A stretch of 64,000 nucleotides of DNA, from NCBI RefSeq assembly GCF_001949145.1, contig NW_019091435.1, positions 200,684 to 264,683 on the forward strand. The letters are read 5' to 3'. Origin of the DNA: Acanthaster planci (Eukaryota; Echinodermata; Asteroidea; Valvatida; Acanthasteridae). The notes beneath the pieces were generated by a model, which did no database searches, had not been told where the DNA came from, and was given only the letters and a program-made list of their open reading frames with translations. This document shows, in pieces, positions 1 through 13,600 of this stretch; the first letter of the stretch is position 1; each line of letters opens with the position of its first letter. The translations under genes were made by a program, and so were the position numbers.

Positions 1-1042
1 TTACAGAAAGGCCTCACAGGTTCAACCTTAGAAGAGATTTCAGGCATCAACCTAGTGCACTGCAAGGTGCTACAAGGTTTTCCAGAGTCTTTACCTCTTA
101 GAGTTTTATCTACAGTTTTTTACCCTGGGTTAGTTTGACTTCCTTAAATTTAAATTAATAGTATCACAAGGTATGCAAGACTTTTAATGTGTGGGCAAGA
201 CTTCTTGAAGCCAGACAAGTGAGTTTTGCAAGAATGTATTGTTATTGCATTTAATAAGGAATTAGGCCTACAGTTTGTAATAAAACAGGCAGAGCATGCC
301 TCAACTTGCAAGGCTGTTTCCAATTAACAAAAGTCTAATCGTCTGATTGGTGGGAAGTTGGAGAGAAAATAAGTATTAATGAGGGTTTAGGGCAGACAAA
401 ACTTAGGATGTGGTTTGGAGACAGTGAAGAGATTATCCTGGATCTGAATTTTGAAGAAAAAAAAAACGTAAATTTAAGGAATTGGGATGTGATTTTCAAC
501 ATCCTTTGTTTACATTCACATCATTCTGATGACCATGACCATTCTAAACACAAAACCCATCCAGCTTGTTTCTAGTGCTATTTAATTTGTCACTGGTCCA
601 CATTTCATTGTAAAGTTCTTTGCAAGTGTAGGCCAAAAAGGCATGAGATATTTAAATGTGAATGTTTAAAATGTTACAGCTATTGTCCACTCATAATGAG
701 GGAAAAAACAAAGGTCCCTTTCCAAGTGTGCTTTAGGTTCATTTTGCATATGTCACAGTATTACACCTTGTCATGAAGTCATCCAATATCAGTCATAAGC
801 TACATGTATGCTGAGTCAATTCAAGCAACAGACTACATGGAGTCCAACTGTGGCAAAGGTAAACCTACAAGGTTGTCAGTCCTTGCTGTTTCAATGTTTG
901 AGACCTGATTTGTATTGCACTTATGAATGACTAGACATGCATGAGGTGATTTGATAAAGACCATGTGAGTACGGTTACTACTGTCATGAAAGAACATTAC
1001 AAAATTAACATAAAGAAAGGGAAGTCCCAATGTCACGCCTAC
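1..1042 (-). other. Intron (partial), downstream of CC2 exon
   Basis: Starts with the gtaggc donor just below 1043 and runs off the window. No coding pattern, repeat or RNA gene is recognised in it. Confidence 0.7.
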
Positions 1043-1660
1043 CTATTTGCTTGGACTGCGTTCCCACGGGGGACATGGGTGCATAATCATTATCCGATAG
1101 TATCTCACTCTGTGACATATCATCATTAAACTCCAACAACTCCTTGCCAAGTTGCTCATGCCTAGGATCCTCAAAGAGCCGCTTGGAAGCTAGGTAAGGC
1201 ACCCCCCGTTGTGAGTGATCAGGATCTGAGGGCCTGTCAGACACTTCACTATGGGGCTGCTGCATTCGAGATGTGGGGGTCCCACTCCTATTGCTGCCTA
1301 ACTTGTTAGGCAAAGAGTTTGTAGGCAGCGGCCTATGTGAAGAGTGACTCTCACATGGTACTCCTCCTGGGTAGGTGTGGTGCACATCATGCTGATACGA
1401 AGCTGGAGTCATTGAATGGTGTTGTCTTACAGGTGGTAGGGGTGCTTTGTCTGTGGACTGATGCATCATGGGACAGCAGTGGGAATCCATATGTAGATTG
1501 GGGTGTGCATGAGAGCAAGTTGGGGCAGGACAGGTTATTTCTGTGGGTGAATCGATGTCTGTAGGAGGTTGTTCTGGGGGAGGGGGTAGTAACTCTGTCC
1601 AGTTGCGAGCTGGTTGGTTGGAACCACTTCTGTGGTGCTTTTTTCTGCTAGCGCGATCTC
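1043..1660 (-). CDS. robo: Robo exon x: cytoplasmic exon with CC2 (LPPPP)
   Basis: Encodes a basic start ([18 protein letters not shown]), then [14 protein letters not shown], which is CC2, the Ena/VASP EVH1 binding site (family MNWADLLPPPPAHPPP). After a His/Pro-rich part comes [13 protein letters not shown], parallel to vertebrate GPTPPVRGAAS, and [20 protein letters not shown] near the end. Acceptor ccttgcag and donor gtaggc, both phase 1. The tail continues outside the window; CC3 is not seen here. Confidence 0.94.
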
Positions 1661-4600
1661 CTGCAAGGAAGGAAAGACACACATTAGTCAAAAGTTCTCC
1701 TTCATATGCACAAATAGTACACAAGATAGTAAAAAGGAATCCTGAATAAATGTCAAACTCAACACTTAAAACCAATGTTACTTTCAGCAAGAATGTCAGT
1801 CTTGAGTCTCGACACTTTTGAGTAAGTTTCAGTTTGCATATGCATAAGTTCTTCCCAGATGCAATAACAAACCAAAAATTCAGAGACATGAGCATCTATT
1901 AAATTTTATCTTTGGATCACACCTTACATGTGCAAGTTCTCAGAGGGTGAAAATAAAATACATGTATATGGCAAAGTTCTTGTTTATCATTGAAGGTGCT
2001 ATATGTTATTGGTTTGACTTTTTTTGATTAGTCCCAAGTGCTAGTGAGGTGGAAATATCCTGCTGCTTTTGAAATCCCATGAGGATGAAAATAGCCTTAT
2101 CTTTTCCTTGATTGATCAACAGTGGTACGGTCTGTTGGATTTGCCTCTCTCTTGAGAGTGCATCTCTACATAAATCTAAACTTTGGACTACGTAACATTT
2201 GGATGATTTGGTTTCTGTTGTTCCCACAGATATGTGCATTGATGTACATAATCAAGGGGAAATTGACGCATCTTGATGTGCACATGCTCTGACATCTATT
2301 ACACAACTTCCCCCATAATGCTCTGGATATTAAACACAATGGAATTCTTGCCCACCATAGAAGCTGATCGAGAATGCAAATACAGCAGTAATGAGCCTGT
2401 GACTGGGACTTAACTATTGGCTTCAAAAGTACTAAGAAGGTCTAATAAAATTATGACATCAAAGCAATAAGAATGCACAGAGGGTCTGTAATTCAAAGGC
2501 ATTGGTCTGCAAAAATGAGTCATGTCGCCACAGCTGCTTTTGAGCATTTGAAAGTATCTTGCACAGTGCTTATGCAATAGGAATCTTCAACATCTACACA
2601 ACGTCCATTTTCATCATACGAAGCTGTGCAACACATCAAAACAGAGAGCTCAAATTCCTCAATCTAAGACAAATTTAAATTCATATGGGCCATTCTATAA
2701 ATTTGGGTCAAATTTTTTGCCGTCCTTGTTCTATCTTAAGTATAGGGCTGTGCCGAATATCCGAATATTCGATCAATTGTCGAATATTATTTTTTGAAAT
2801 TGAATATTCGAATGCAAAATTCATGAAAAATAAGGGAAAATGTTCTTTTGTTTTAAATGAGAAAAATTGCACTTTGGAGGCTAATTTCAAGCAGATTCAA
2901 ATGAAAAGCTTCAGAAATCTTACAACGATTTAAAAAGTCAATTATTCATTAAACAATTTAAAAGAAATAGAAATTTTCGACAGGCCTATAAGTGTTGTTC
3001 GTCTCTTAAATCTTGATAAATCATGGCTGGAGATACTCCTAGATGTGAGAAGCTATTATATTGATCACAATGTACAAGTGTGTGTTATTGCAACTGATTT
3101 TGTATATGGTTTCTTCATCAACAATCTGCCGGTCGGTATGACCAAATATTCGGATATTTGATCAAATTGAAGATCGAATATTCAAATAGTGAATTATTAG
3201 AATTGACTCAGCCCTACTGAAGTATGATCTTTTAATTCCTAGAACTCATTCTTTAATTTCAAAGATTGAATAATTACTGCGAATTACCTGCCAAACAAAT
3301 AAAAATAGTATGAAATCAATTTCAGTGTCATAGTATACGTATTGGGTTTAACAGGGACACATAAATGACACGTCAGACCCAAAATTTATGGAATGACTCA
3401 AAAGTGGTATCAATGACTTGTAACTCATTTTTGCAGAGCGGGTCAATATGATCATTATCCCTGCACACTAGGTTCACAACATCTGTACATTCCTGAGATC
3501 ATCAGGTCCTTGGGAAGTAAACTAGCCCCATGCTGCCATATCAGGTGTAAAAAGCGGAACATAGTAACTGTATCTGCCCTCGGTCACAGGTACCCTACTC
3601 CTGGGTGGAGAGAGGCACATAGGGGTAAAGTGACTTGCCCAAGATCACAACATGCTGCCACCAGCTGGATTTGATCTGAAGTTACAAACTCTATCCACTG
3701 GGTCACAGGCCCCCATAATAACACAATATTGTGAATATAAGTATCCTGAAGCACATCCAGACCAAACGCATGTAGATACGGATTTAAATGCACCTGAGTA
3801 TGCAGAATTGTACACATTTGTAACAGTAAATCAAGAAAACAAACCAGCAACTCACCTAAAACAAATCAGTAACTCATTTAAAACAAACCTGTAACTCACC
3901 TAAAATAAACCTGTAACTCACCTACTGAACTTGTTCCAGAATCACTTGGTAAACTATGGCACTCAGATGCACTTGGCAAGCTGCCATCTAGAGAAAGGAA
4001 CCACAAATTACCTATGAGATGATGAACTAAATCAGTCTCTTTACAAAGAGTTCACTGGGTGAGATAGGTCAGATCTTAGCCATTTACAAACCATGAGCTC
4101 AAACCTCTATTTTGAGGAGTCACACACGGAAGTAAAAATGCCTTCTTTTTTCTGAGATGTCTGGAATGTGGGCCATTTAATATGCATGTTTCAGACTAAC
4201 TTCAGTGCAGTCACTAACTTTCAGCACAGATGGCATTCTCATCTGAGTAAAATGTGTGAGCTGTTCAGTGAATCAGTCAGTAGTACACTACAATCCTTAT
4301 TGTTTGGGGACACAGTCAATCCCAAATCATTCATCGTTCATGCAACTTCAGTGCTGACTTCACATTGTATGAGCAACCTGTGATTGTCATTATCTCACCA
4401 ATCCACACTATCTGAGAACATTTCTAGCTACATCTTTCAAAACAAGTGGAATGCCCTTATCTGAGGTACTACATTACATCTTCCAAACATCTAAATTTGG
4501 TCAGGGATATATTGACCTCTCATTGGTAAGGCTGGCAGTCCTGATCCCCCGCTGCTACTATAGGCAGCATTGTCAGCTCCAGACCGGCTGGTCTTGCGCA

Positions 4601-7600
4601 CACCAGGTGGCCGTGTGGTGGAACCTGAGCCGGAGTTGGAGCTGCTGTCACTACACTTTTGCCTCCTAGCAGCATACTCCCTGACATTGGGAGGTAGGAC
4701 CAAGGTAGCCGAGGCGTAAGGCTCTGTGTCATGGATGCATAACAGGTGTGGAGTCCTAGGATAGCTGCCCTGGCAACAAGGTGTGTGTAACTCACTCTCG
4801 ACCACTGCATACTCAGGGCTTCTGAAAGAAAATCAAATTATGAACGTTATACTAACTGCACACATCATACAACTATCCGCTGATCAGTTGATGATAAAAA
4901 GAAAAAAACAGTTTTGGCATCTAGAAAGTGACTCCAGAATACTTTCTGGTTTACTTTATTTAGAACAGCACATTGCCCTTTGCATGGGAATCGAAAGGTG
5001 CAGAATGCCTCAGGGCCCAGTTTTATCGAGGTGAATACAGCATAAAATACTGTTAAATCAGGTTATGTGCTCAGTTGAAGTCTACTAAAACCAGTCATGA
5101 GACTCTGTATGATGCAAGACATTGAGACTGGTCAGCAAATTTTGCTCAAAAATTTTCACTGCTTGCGACTGTCTAGCTCTTTAAATTTGGCACACTCAAT
5201 TTCATATAAGTGCCACACTATGTCAGTCATAATTTGTTAGTTAATTTGTTGTTGTTAGTTCAATGTGGACCAATCAACCACCTACAGCACAATCACAGTT
5301 TGGAAGCATGCTCTTATTGGTATTTTGAGAATCTACAAAGATGTTATCACGAAGTTGTGATGTGTTAAATCCATTGTTTACTTAGTGAAATCATTCCCAG
5401 CAGCCAGTTACCAAATATGTGACAATATTCACAGTCTAAGGCAAAATATCTGACAATATTCACAGTCTAAGGCCAAACAACTGACAATATTCACAGTCTA
5501 AGGCTAAATATGTGACAATATTCAGTCTTAGGCTAAATATCTGACAATATTCACAGTCTTAGGGCAAACAACTGACAATATTCACAGTCTAAGGCCAAAT
5601 ATCTGACAATATTCACAGTCTTAGGCCAAATATCTGACAATATTCACAGTCTTAGGCCAAATTTCAAGTCACTGCTACTTCTAATTCTCAGCATTGATAC
5701 CCTAACCATGAATCAGCAAAAGACTACTCATGAATGACACACATTGAGAGACTCTTGTTGGTTGCCAAGCTGTCACAGTTAAGGGGAAAATTTTATGAGT
5801 AGTAAATTTTTTTGTTTAGCAGCACCGTCAAATTATAGTCAGAATATCAATGACTAGGCATACCCTGCTTGTTTAGGGATGGAGCCTTGGAAGGTAGATA
5901 GAGTAGGAGTTGAAGTATCAAAGTTACTGCTACGTTGGCTGTCTACATGCTGTGGCATGGTTCCTTCCTTACTCTCCCCTTGACAATCACCAATCATCAT
6001 AGCCTGCTTGCAAACCTCAGTATCTATTCAGGGTGAAAAAATTAACTTCATATTAGCTGACGAGTACTGTGAAGTAAATGGGATAATGTTAAAAATTCAG
6101 CATGACATCAAGGGGTCAATATGGCTAGGCAGCAACAATGCAGGAAACTTAACATGTACACTTAATATTTCTTTTTTGTCAGAACTCCATAGTCTAGACA
6201 ATTTTAGGACATGCCTGATTTAAATTGAGCGCCTATGTTGAGAATGAAGGAATGTATTTAGTTGGTTCCTAATGCATTTTCATTTGTGTGATGTCAACTG
6301 CAGGATTTTTTTTTCCAGACGTTCAATCGTTCAACAGCAAACCTGTGAAATTACTTCCAACTCAAACCTCATTATGACACATTACCACAGCTAGACACGA
6401 GTAACTAACATGCATGCCTGGTATCTCATATTAGTTTGCTGGCTTCACATTAAAAAGTTATTGATAATAATTATCAGTTCACTAATTGTAGAGCTAGACC
6501 ACTGATGGTGACTTGCTTTACATGTCAATATGAGGCACAATCAAAAGTCATAGTTGTTCACCCAAAGGCATTCATCTTTTGCTTTTGGTTCTGTCATTAT
6601 TGTCAAGCACACACAAGCAAGGTACAAATCTAAACATGCACTACCTAACCATGAAATATGCCATCCATAGGTATACAACTGTGCTCAACAATTACATGTA
6701 CATACTAGTAGTGGTTCCAGATTGCAGGAGCCAAGATTAAAGAGGTCAGTTAAAGATGTACATATTTCAGGTCAATGGGGCCATTTAACAGTGTATGGTG
6801 ACAATACATTCTGGCATTGGACATTTGTAGGGGCAGCTGATGGGTTAAACCTTTAAGCTTAGATGACTTTGTATGAAACTTGTGTTTCAATGGTTCATAT
6901 TGCTTCTGTATAAACTCAGTGTCTAACCATGTGTAGAAGTAAGTACAGGACTGGCTGGCTGTATAGCCAGTTGCTACAGCAATTATCACTACACTGTGGA
7001 GCCCCAGAGAAGCAAAATAAAAAGTAATGATAGGAAATATCATACAAAAGTTGAATTGGCTCCCGACAGCCAGTGTTTATGTGTTAAGTTGCATTCCGAA
7101 CAACCAGTTTTAAGGTGTTTAGTTGGACTCTCAACAGCCAGTGTTTAGTTGGACTCCTAACAACCAGTGTTCATGGTGTTTTGTTGGACTCCCAACAACC
7201 AGTATTCATGGTGTTTAGTTGGACTCCCAACAGCCAGTTTTATGGTGTTTAGTTGCACTCCCAACAGCCAGTGTTCATGGTGTTTAGTTGCACTCCCAGT
7301 AGTCAGTGTTTGTGGTGTTTAGTTGCACTCCCAATAGCCAGTGTTTATGGTGTTTAGTTGGACTCCCAACAGCCAGTTTTATGGTGTTTAGTTGCACTCC
7401 CAACTGCCAATTTTATGGTGTTTAGTTGCACTCCCAACAGCCAGTGATCATGGTGTTTAGTTGCACTCCCAGTAGTCAGTGTTTGTGGTGTTTAGTTGCA
7501 CTCCCAATAGCCAGTGTTTATGGTGTTCAGTTGGACTCCCAACAGCCAGTGTTTGTGGTGTTCAGTAGGACTCCCAATAGCCAGTGTTTATGGTGTTTAG

Positions 7601-10600
7601 TTGGCAAATATAAGCCTGCACCAATTCTTTTTGGCCTCCTACCCCCCTGTGAAGCAGTTTTCACAGTATGCAGTTATTGGTGAAAGAATTATTGGGTGAG
7701 GTGTTATAGCGATGCTACTGCTACTTGGAAGCCACATTACAAGCAGTACAAATGTGGTGCACAAATGTGGAAGGCTTTAAGATACTCCATGTAACAAACC
7801 ACATAAAAAACAAAATGCAGATGGACTCTGACAAGTATATGGAGGACATCTGATTGTGTAATGGCAGATGTCGCCCTGCTACCTCAAAAGTCTGATGAAG
7901 ACTTCCGTTCTTGAACAAATTTCTAATAAGAACCAGAAGTGCTTTTTTAAAATTTTAGTTCACGTGTCATGACCATTAGGATAGCATCGTCACTTTCTCC
8001 AACTGTTTGTCCTTTCTCCATTGAGAAAGTTAAGCAATGAGAGAATATCACATTTAGTTGATAGCTCTAGCTTTTTGAATTTGAACAGTCTAGGGCTTGT
8101 TACAGGGACTACCCAACAGCAGGTACAGCGTTAAAGCACAACCAGGCCATGCAGTATTAATTAAGCAAGTTTAATATAATAGACACCATGCAATCAAAAG
8201 CTACATGTGTGTTGTTGTATTTGATTGACAGTAAACTCTTAGGTCAAATCTTGGATGAATGGATAAAACATTGTAATATCTGGCATTTCAGTTGAGCAAA
8301 GTTCCAGATTTTTTTCAACGATCAAGTCTGATGTATACATCATCAACAGTGATTCCAACATAATTTGAACTGCCTCGCTGGACCATCCAAATAGACACAT
8401 TAAAGATTGTTTCATTATAAAAATATCATTCTTAGATATTTCATTGTATCTCACAACTGCAAACTGTGCAATAAAGCAGTGAAATCTTGTAATTTCTTGT
8501 CATTTTGCACCATTACATAGTCTAATCACCACCCAATATGCCACTGGGCCACTAATAGTTATTAGGCTGACTGGGAAACTATGTGCAAGGGTTTCAAGAT
8601 GGTCACATGGCCACAGCAAGAGCCAATGATTGCTCTGCAGATACAAGGTGTACAACGGACTTTATTCACAATTCGGCCATATCGAATTGAAAGCAAGGTT
8701 AACTTTCTTATTTTGAAAACCTAAGAGTAAAAGTGAAAACCCTGCAAAAATGCATTACAGATAATTTCACTGAGGATGACAAATAATTTAAAATACATGG
8801 TTTTTATATCTAAATGTTTGTACAGCACTTTCAAAAATGGAAGTGTGGCATGGAACCACTCTATTTTTCAGATTATATCGAATAAGATAGATTCAGAGAA
8901 CATTATCAACTATGGCTTCCTTGCAAATAAAGTCTACTGGGTGCGTGGTAGGGATCAGGCTCACTCAAGGGCCAGAAGGATTGCCATTATGAGCTAGATA
9001 CTGGGACTTGTACTTTACACACATATTCCAATAAAAAGAGAAAGTGCATTTGGGATGGTGACTTATGTTAATGCTTCGCAATCTGTTAACGTTTAGCAAT
9101 CTGTTTTAACTCACATGCAACTATTTCATGTTGAGATACTCAATATCCCATTCTTTGGACGGAAAGTGTAATTTTGAGATAAACAGAGTTTTGAGTTATC
9201 TGACTGAGTTTACAAGAATTTACTGCCATATGAGAGGAGACAATGGTATTGGTAAGCAATAACACTGCTAAGAAACAAATTCAAAAGTAGCCACAAATGA
9301 TGGGTCAGTAATAATCTTGGCGGAATTGGTTTAGGACAAAGCGATACAGCCATGTGTATATTCCAATTATTCTTTTTAATTTGATGATTGATGATGGAGT
9401 GAGGTTAAAAATGAAGTTTTTTAAAAGAAGATTACAGACCTACCAATTTGTGGCTTTTTAAATTTGCTTTGAGAAAGTTTGAAAGGAGAAGCAGACGAGC
9501 CATGAGTAAGCAGAGTAGGGTGGGAGGGTGAAGTGGGGGAGTGATTAGTGAATATTACATGAAGTGAGCGCACCGTTAGCATGGAACCAGCTTGCACCAG
9601 TGCCCCAGTTAGGGTAAAAGTAGCTGCTTTTTTCCAGTGTATCGCTGAGTGAGCTATTGGCATTACAGCATGGTGTCATGCAGCCGTGGTTACCCTGTCC
9701 ATCCCTAGAAGCTGTATGTAGCCATGACTGTGTCTCAGCCCAAGCCTGGTTGGTACTTGGATAGGTCCCTGTGTTGCCGGCACCCACACCGCCACTGCAA
9801 AATAGGAAGTGTACACAATTTGAAAATACTGCCTTGCAGACTCATGAAGATGATAATTCAAAATCTTAATGCTATGTTATCCATGGTCAATCAATGTGAA
9901 TTTTTCAGGATGCTGTGCTAAAAATGGACTTTCCCATGAAAACAGGAAGTACAGATTTTACAACAGGGGTCGATATTAACTTGAATTTCATGCTGGTCAC
10001 CAGGACCATCATTTAGAGAATCCTACTGGTCCTGCTGAAAATTTGGTGGTCCTTGGTACTATCAAACGGTGGTGTAAAACTGCAACCTATTTCTTCCTGA
10101 CATTTTCCTTTTAATTGTGGTTGTTTGTATTGCTTGCTCAAAACCAATTAACTGATCAACCCTTCCAACTACAGTCATCTAATTTCAGTCGAAAGACATG
10201 TTTCTATTGCTTCCCTCACACGATGAATTGAAGTTCATGTATTTATATCAAAAAATTGAGAAAAGGGGTTTCAACGTGTCATAAAAAATAAGCGAAACCA
10301 TTTAGCGCGGCACAGTATGGCCACGGATTGGTCCTTCTTGTTATCGTTTGAAATGACACAGAGGTACCAGTTCGGGCTGGTTACACTACAGCCATACGAA
10401 CATGAACGATGTATGCGTGATCGATCGATAGACCGCGTGCGGATACAGTACATGCACCTTCTTTTGCATGCTTGGTGTACATGTACAGTACATATTGGGC
10501 AACTGTACGTTCGTGGTTAGAGAAATCTCCGTGTATACATTACGTGCACTGTGTACTGTTACCAACTGGGAAACTATTTTCAGCAATGGCAAGTATAGTG

Positions 10601-13600
10601 ACTATAAGCCACGTAGTTTCGAGAGAATAAAAAAACAGTGCGACAAGGAATTTATTTACTAATACCATTCATTTGCACTGACCCGCCGGACGATCGGGTT
10701 TGGTGGATCTGGTGGTCCTGATGATTTTTCACTGGCCTCGGACCACCGGACCACCGTTAATTTCGACCCCTGTACAAAGTTGGTGCCAAACATGTACAAG
10801 ACATCACTCTAATATTAGCCAAGACTATAAAGCTGGATACAAATTTTATTTTGGTCCTATTTTCCGATTTTTACCCAAAGTGCAAAATGAAACGCGCCCA
10901 ACAATTTGTTTTTTACAATTTCTAGTTAGGTGAGTGGAGGTCACGATGATGTACTACAATTTATCATATTTTTGAACTTCTTAATTTTTGTGTGGAATTT
11001 TCTGAGATGTTTAAAATAACAATGTTTATATCATTCATATCATAAATGTTCATATCATAAATATTCATATCATAAACTTGCTGGGTGAAGAGCAAATTCA
11101 TATACCAGGCCAATTTACGATATGCTGTGAACTTAAAAACTAAAATAGGGGGCCTTTACAAGTCTTACAAGCATCCTTCAGTTCCTGACAAACATGGAAC
11201 TTGTTGATGTTGTGTTCCAAAACACATTAAGATAGGCCTTTGTATAAAAATATGTGTTCACAGTGCCCACAGTTTCACTTTTGGGTTTGACGAACCCGCC
11301 CCCCAAGTCTCTGGTTAGGCAACAGGCCTGCTGCCGGGTGCTTTTAAAAATGCAGTGCACACATACGGGTGATTTTCAAAATTTTCAGTTTTCAAAATTC
11401 TTCAAAAATTCATCATGTCACGTAACGGATGTTTACACCCACACGAATGACTCTTTATACTGTAAGCTGATAGGTAGTCTTCATTGACTCCTGAATATTT
11501 CAGCCAGGCCTGCCACTCTATAAAGAGAGCTGTGAATTGTGAGGTGTTGCATAATTTCCTTTGTTCCCAGCGAATGCGAATGGCGTCTTTTAAAACATGG
11601 CTGGATTACCTAGCAGCGGTGCTGTGTTGCTCATCACAGCACTGCCCCGGAGCACTTTTGTCAAAGGTGCTAATTCGCGGGCGTGCTGTGCCCAAAACAG
11701 TGGTATACTGTTTAAAAGAGTGACAGATTACCTTCAAATAACGCAAGCCGAAAAATGATGGCAATTCCCAGCAGCAGGTTTTTTGTTCCGAGTACGGTCT
11801 TTTGTTACACAGACCAGCTCTTTTGTCCCATTTCGGGCACCCTGGCTCTGCGTATAAACCCATGATGCTTGAAACGGGGTTCCTCAGCTGCAAGTGGTTA
11901 AACTTTTATTTGTACAAAACTGTTGAACCATCGGTTGTGTTCACTGGTCAGCTGTTGAGTGGTCAAACGTAAGTCTCTACCCACAAATTTCTCCACCCAG
12001 CTTCAGTTTGTAATGAATGCTGAGCATTACATGCGAACTCCTCTGATGCTCACACCACATATTAACATTGATACTCACACATTCCGCAAGACACCTGTGT
12101 CTTTCCCAATAGCAGCTGTGTAGAAAAAAAATTGAAAGAACGTCATTTGGTAAGGTTCCATGTGCATGTACAATATCAATTCATATTAAATAACTGGAAC
12201 AAGGTATCTCAGAGGAATAGGACTCATCCTAGTTTTTATCCAGAGAAAACATTCTGAGCTGGTGTTTTCAGGTTAGCATGAGTTAAGGTAGATAAGGTTG
12301 CTCACAACAGCTAGATAGATGAGTTCTCATGCACTTTATCTTCTAACACTCCGCAAGTGTTAAAGGTTAAGTGCATGAAGCACTTTTAATCCATCATTCT
12401 TCATCATTCTTCAATCAATGTACAAGAAGAATATAAACTGCTGCAGTTACATTGCCTTTTTACATGTACATGTATACTGAGATTTCAGGCCAGATTTTTC
12501 AAAAGGAAGGGGAAAACACCAAAAATCAACTTCTAAATCTAAGTCAGTGAATGCTCTGTCTCAATGACTTATTTAGCAATGGCCAAACTAAACACAGAAA
12601 AACATTTTGGAGACAGCGCTAGTTTTCTGGCCATGTGGCACCTCATGTCATTGTTTTATTTCTTCTGACACTGCCACTGCAACCTTTTCCAAGTTCAGAG
12701 TTAAAAATAAAATTTAAAAATAGGTCAAATGGGTTTTGCTTCGGTTTAGCCACATAAATGTTGGGGGACGTGCTATCCAAAACCTTAATGAGCATGAAAC
12801 TTGTACATGCAGCTCAAAAGCCCCTGATATCACAATCTCACCTTTAGTCATAGCTGCTGATTGCTTCTGTTTGCGTTGTCGTCTCCATACCCAGACAAGA
12901 ATCAGAAAGATGGTGACCAGCATAATACCAACTAAGGTGCTGATGAACCATGGCTGTGATACCACCATGCTGATGGTTCCACCCAAGTCATCATCGCCAT
13001 CTCCAGAACCAGTCGTCAGTAAGACCATGCTGATGGTACCACCCAAAACATCATCGCCATCTCCAGAACCAGTCGTCAGTAAGATTGTAAGGAAAGTCAA
13101 CACATAATAACTCATCTCAATGGTTCACACAATGGAAGCCGGAAACATGGCTGAAATTTGATTCATCTGTATAATCACACAGGACAGAGTCCCATTCTTG
13201 ATGTGTAATTCAGACATTTATGCAATATGGAAGGCTTGAGAAACTCCGAGAGGAATATTTCACTCGTGCATAATGACACAAATGTTTACCAGCGTTGAAA
13301 ATATTTGTGAATGTGGAGCTGGCTCTGAGTCACTAAAAGTGGATCATTAGCAAAGATAAACGTTCACTGAAATGGATGTTTAGTAAGTGGCCACATCCCC
13401 CCACATAATGGGCATCAAGGCCATCTTTATGGTAATCTTCTTTAAGTTCACACAAAGAAGAGCAAGTTGAGCTCCTCTCAGTTTGGCACTGACATCCAGA
13501 TGAAAATGATCAATATATTAAAGAAAAGTGCTGAAGGTTCCCATTACTTTTCATGGTACAAGATTCCTTTAGAAGGCCTTTCCTCAAAAGTTGTTCTGGC

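Larger units (their letters stand above)
1661..3921 (-). other. Intron between exons w and x
   Basis: Holds the hAT-type MITE at 2743-3216, a SINE-like tail at about 3577-3705 and the 22-bp donor repeat at 3847-3921. The rest is plain AT-rich sequence. Confidence 0.8.
9795..12078 (-). other. Intron between exons s and t
   Basis: Holds an 809-bp inverted-repeat element (9964-10772) and one copy of the TTAA-type element (about 11322-11901). Short t-rich stretches lie between them. Confidence 0.75.

Noticed and set aside
7426-7683. 85-codon repetitive open frame
   Set aside because: It is a by-product of the 35-bp minisatellite.
9421-9558. Separate small exon within the pyrimidine-rich stretch
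   Set aside because: The available AG sites give exit phases that do not fit the next exon at 6023.
12736-13107. Plus-strand 123-codon frame over the membrane exon
   Set aside because: Antisense shadow of the duplicated juxtamembrane and helix coding sequence.
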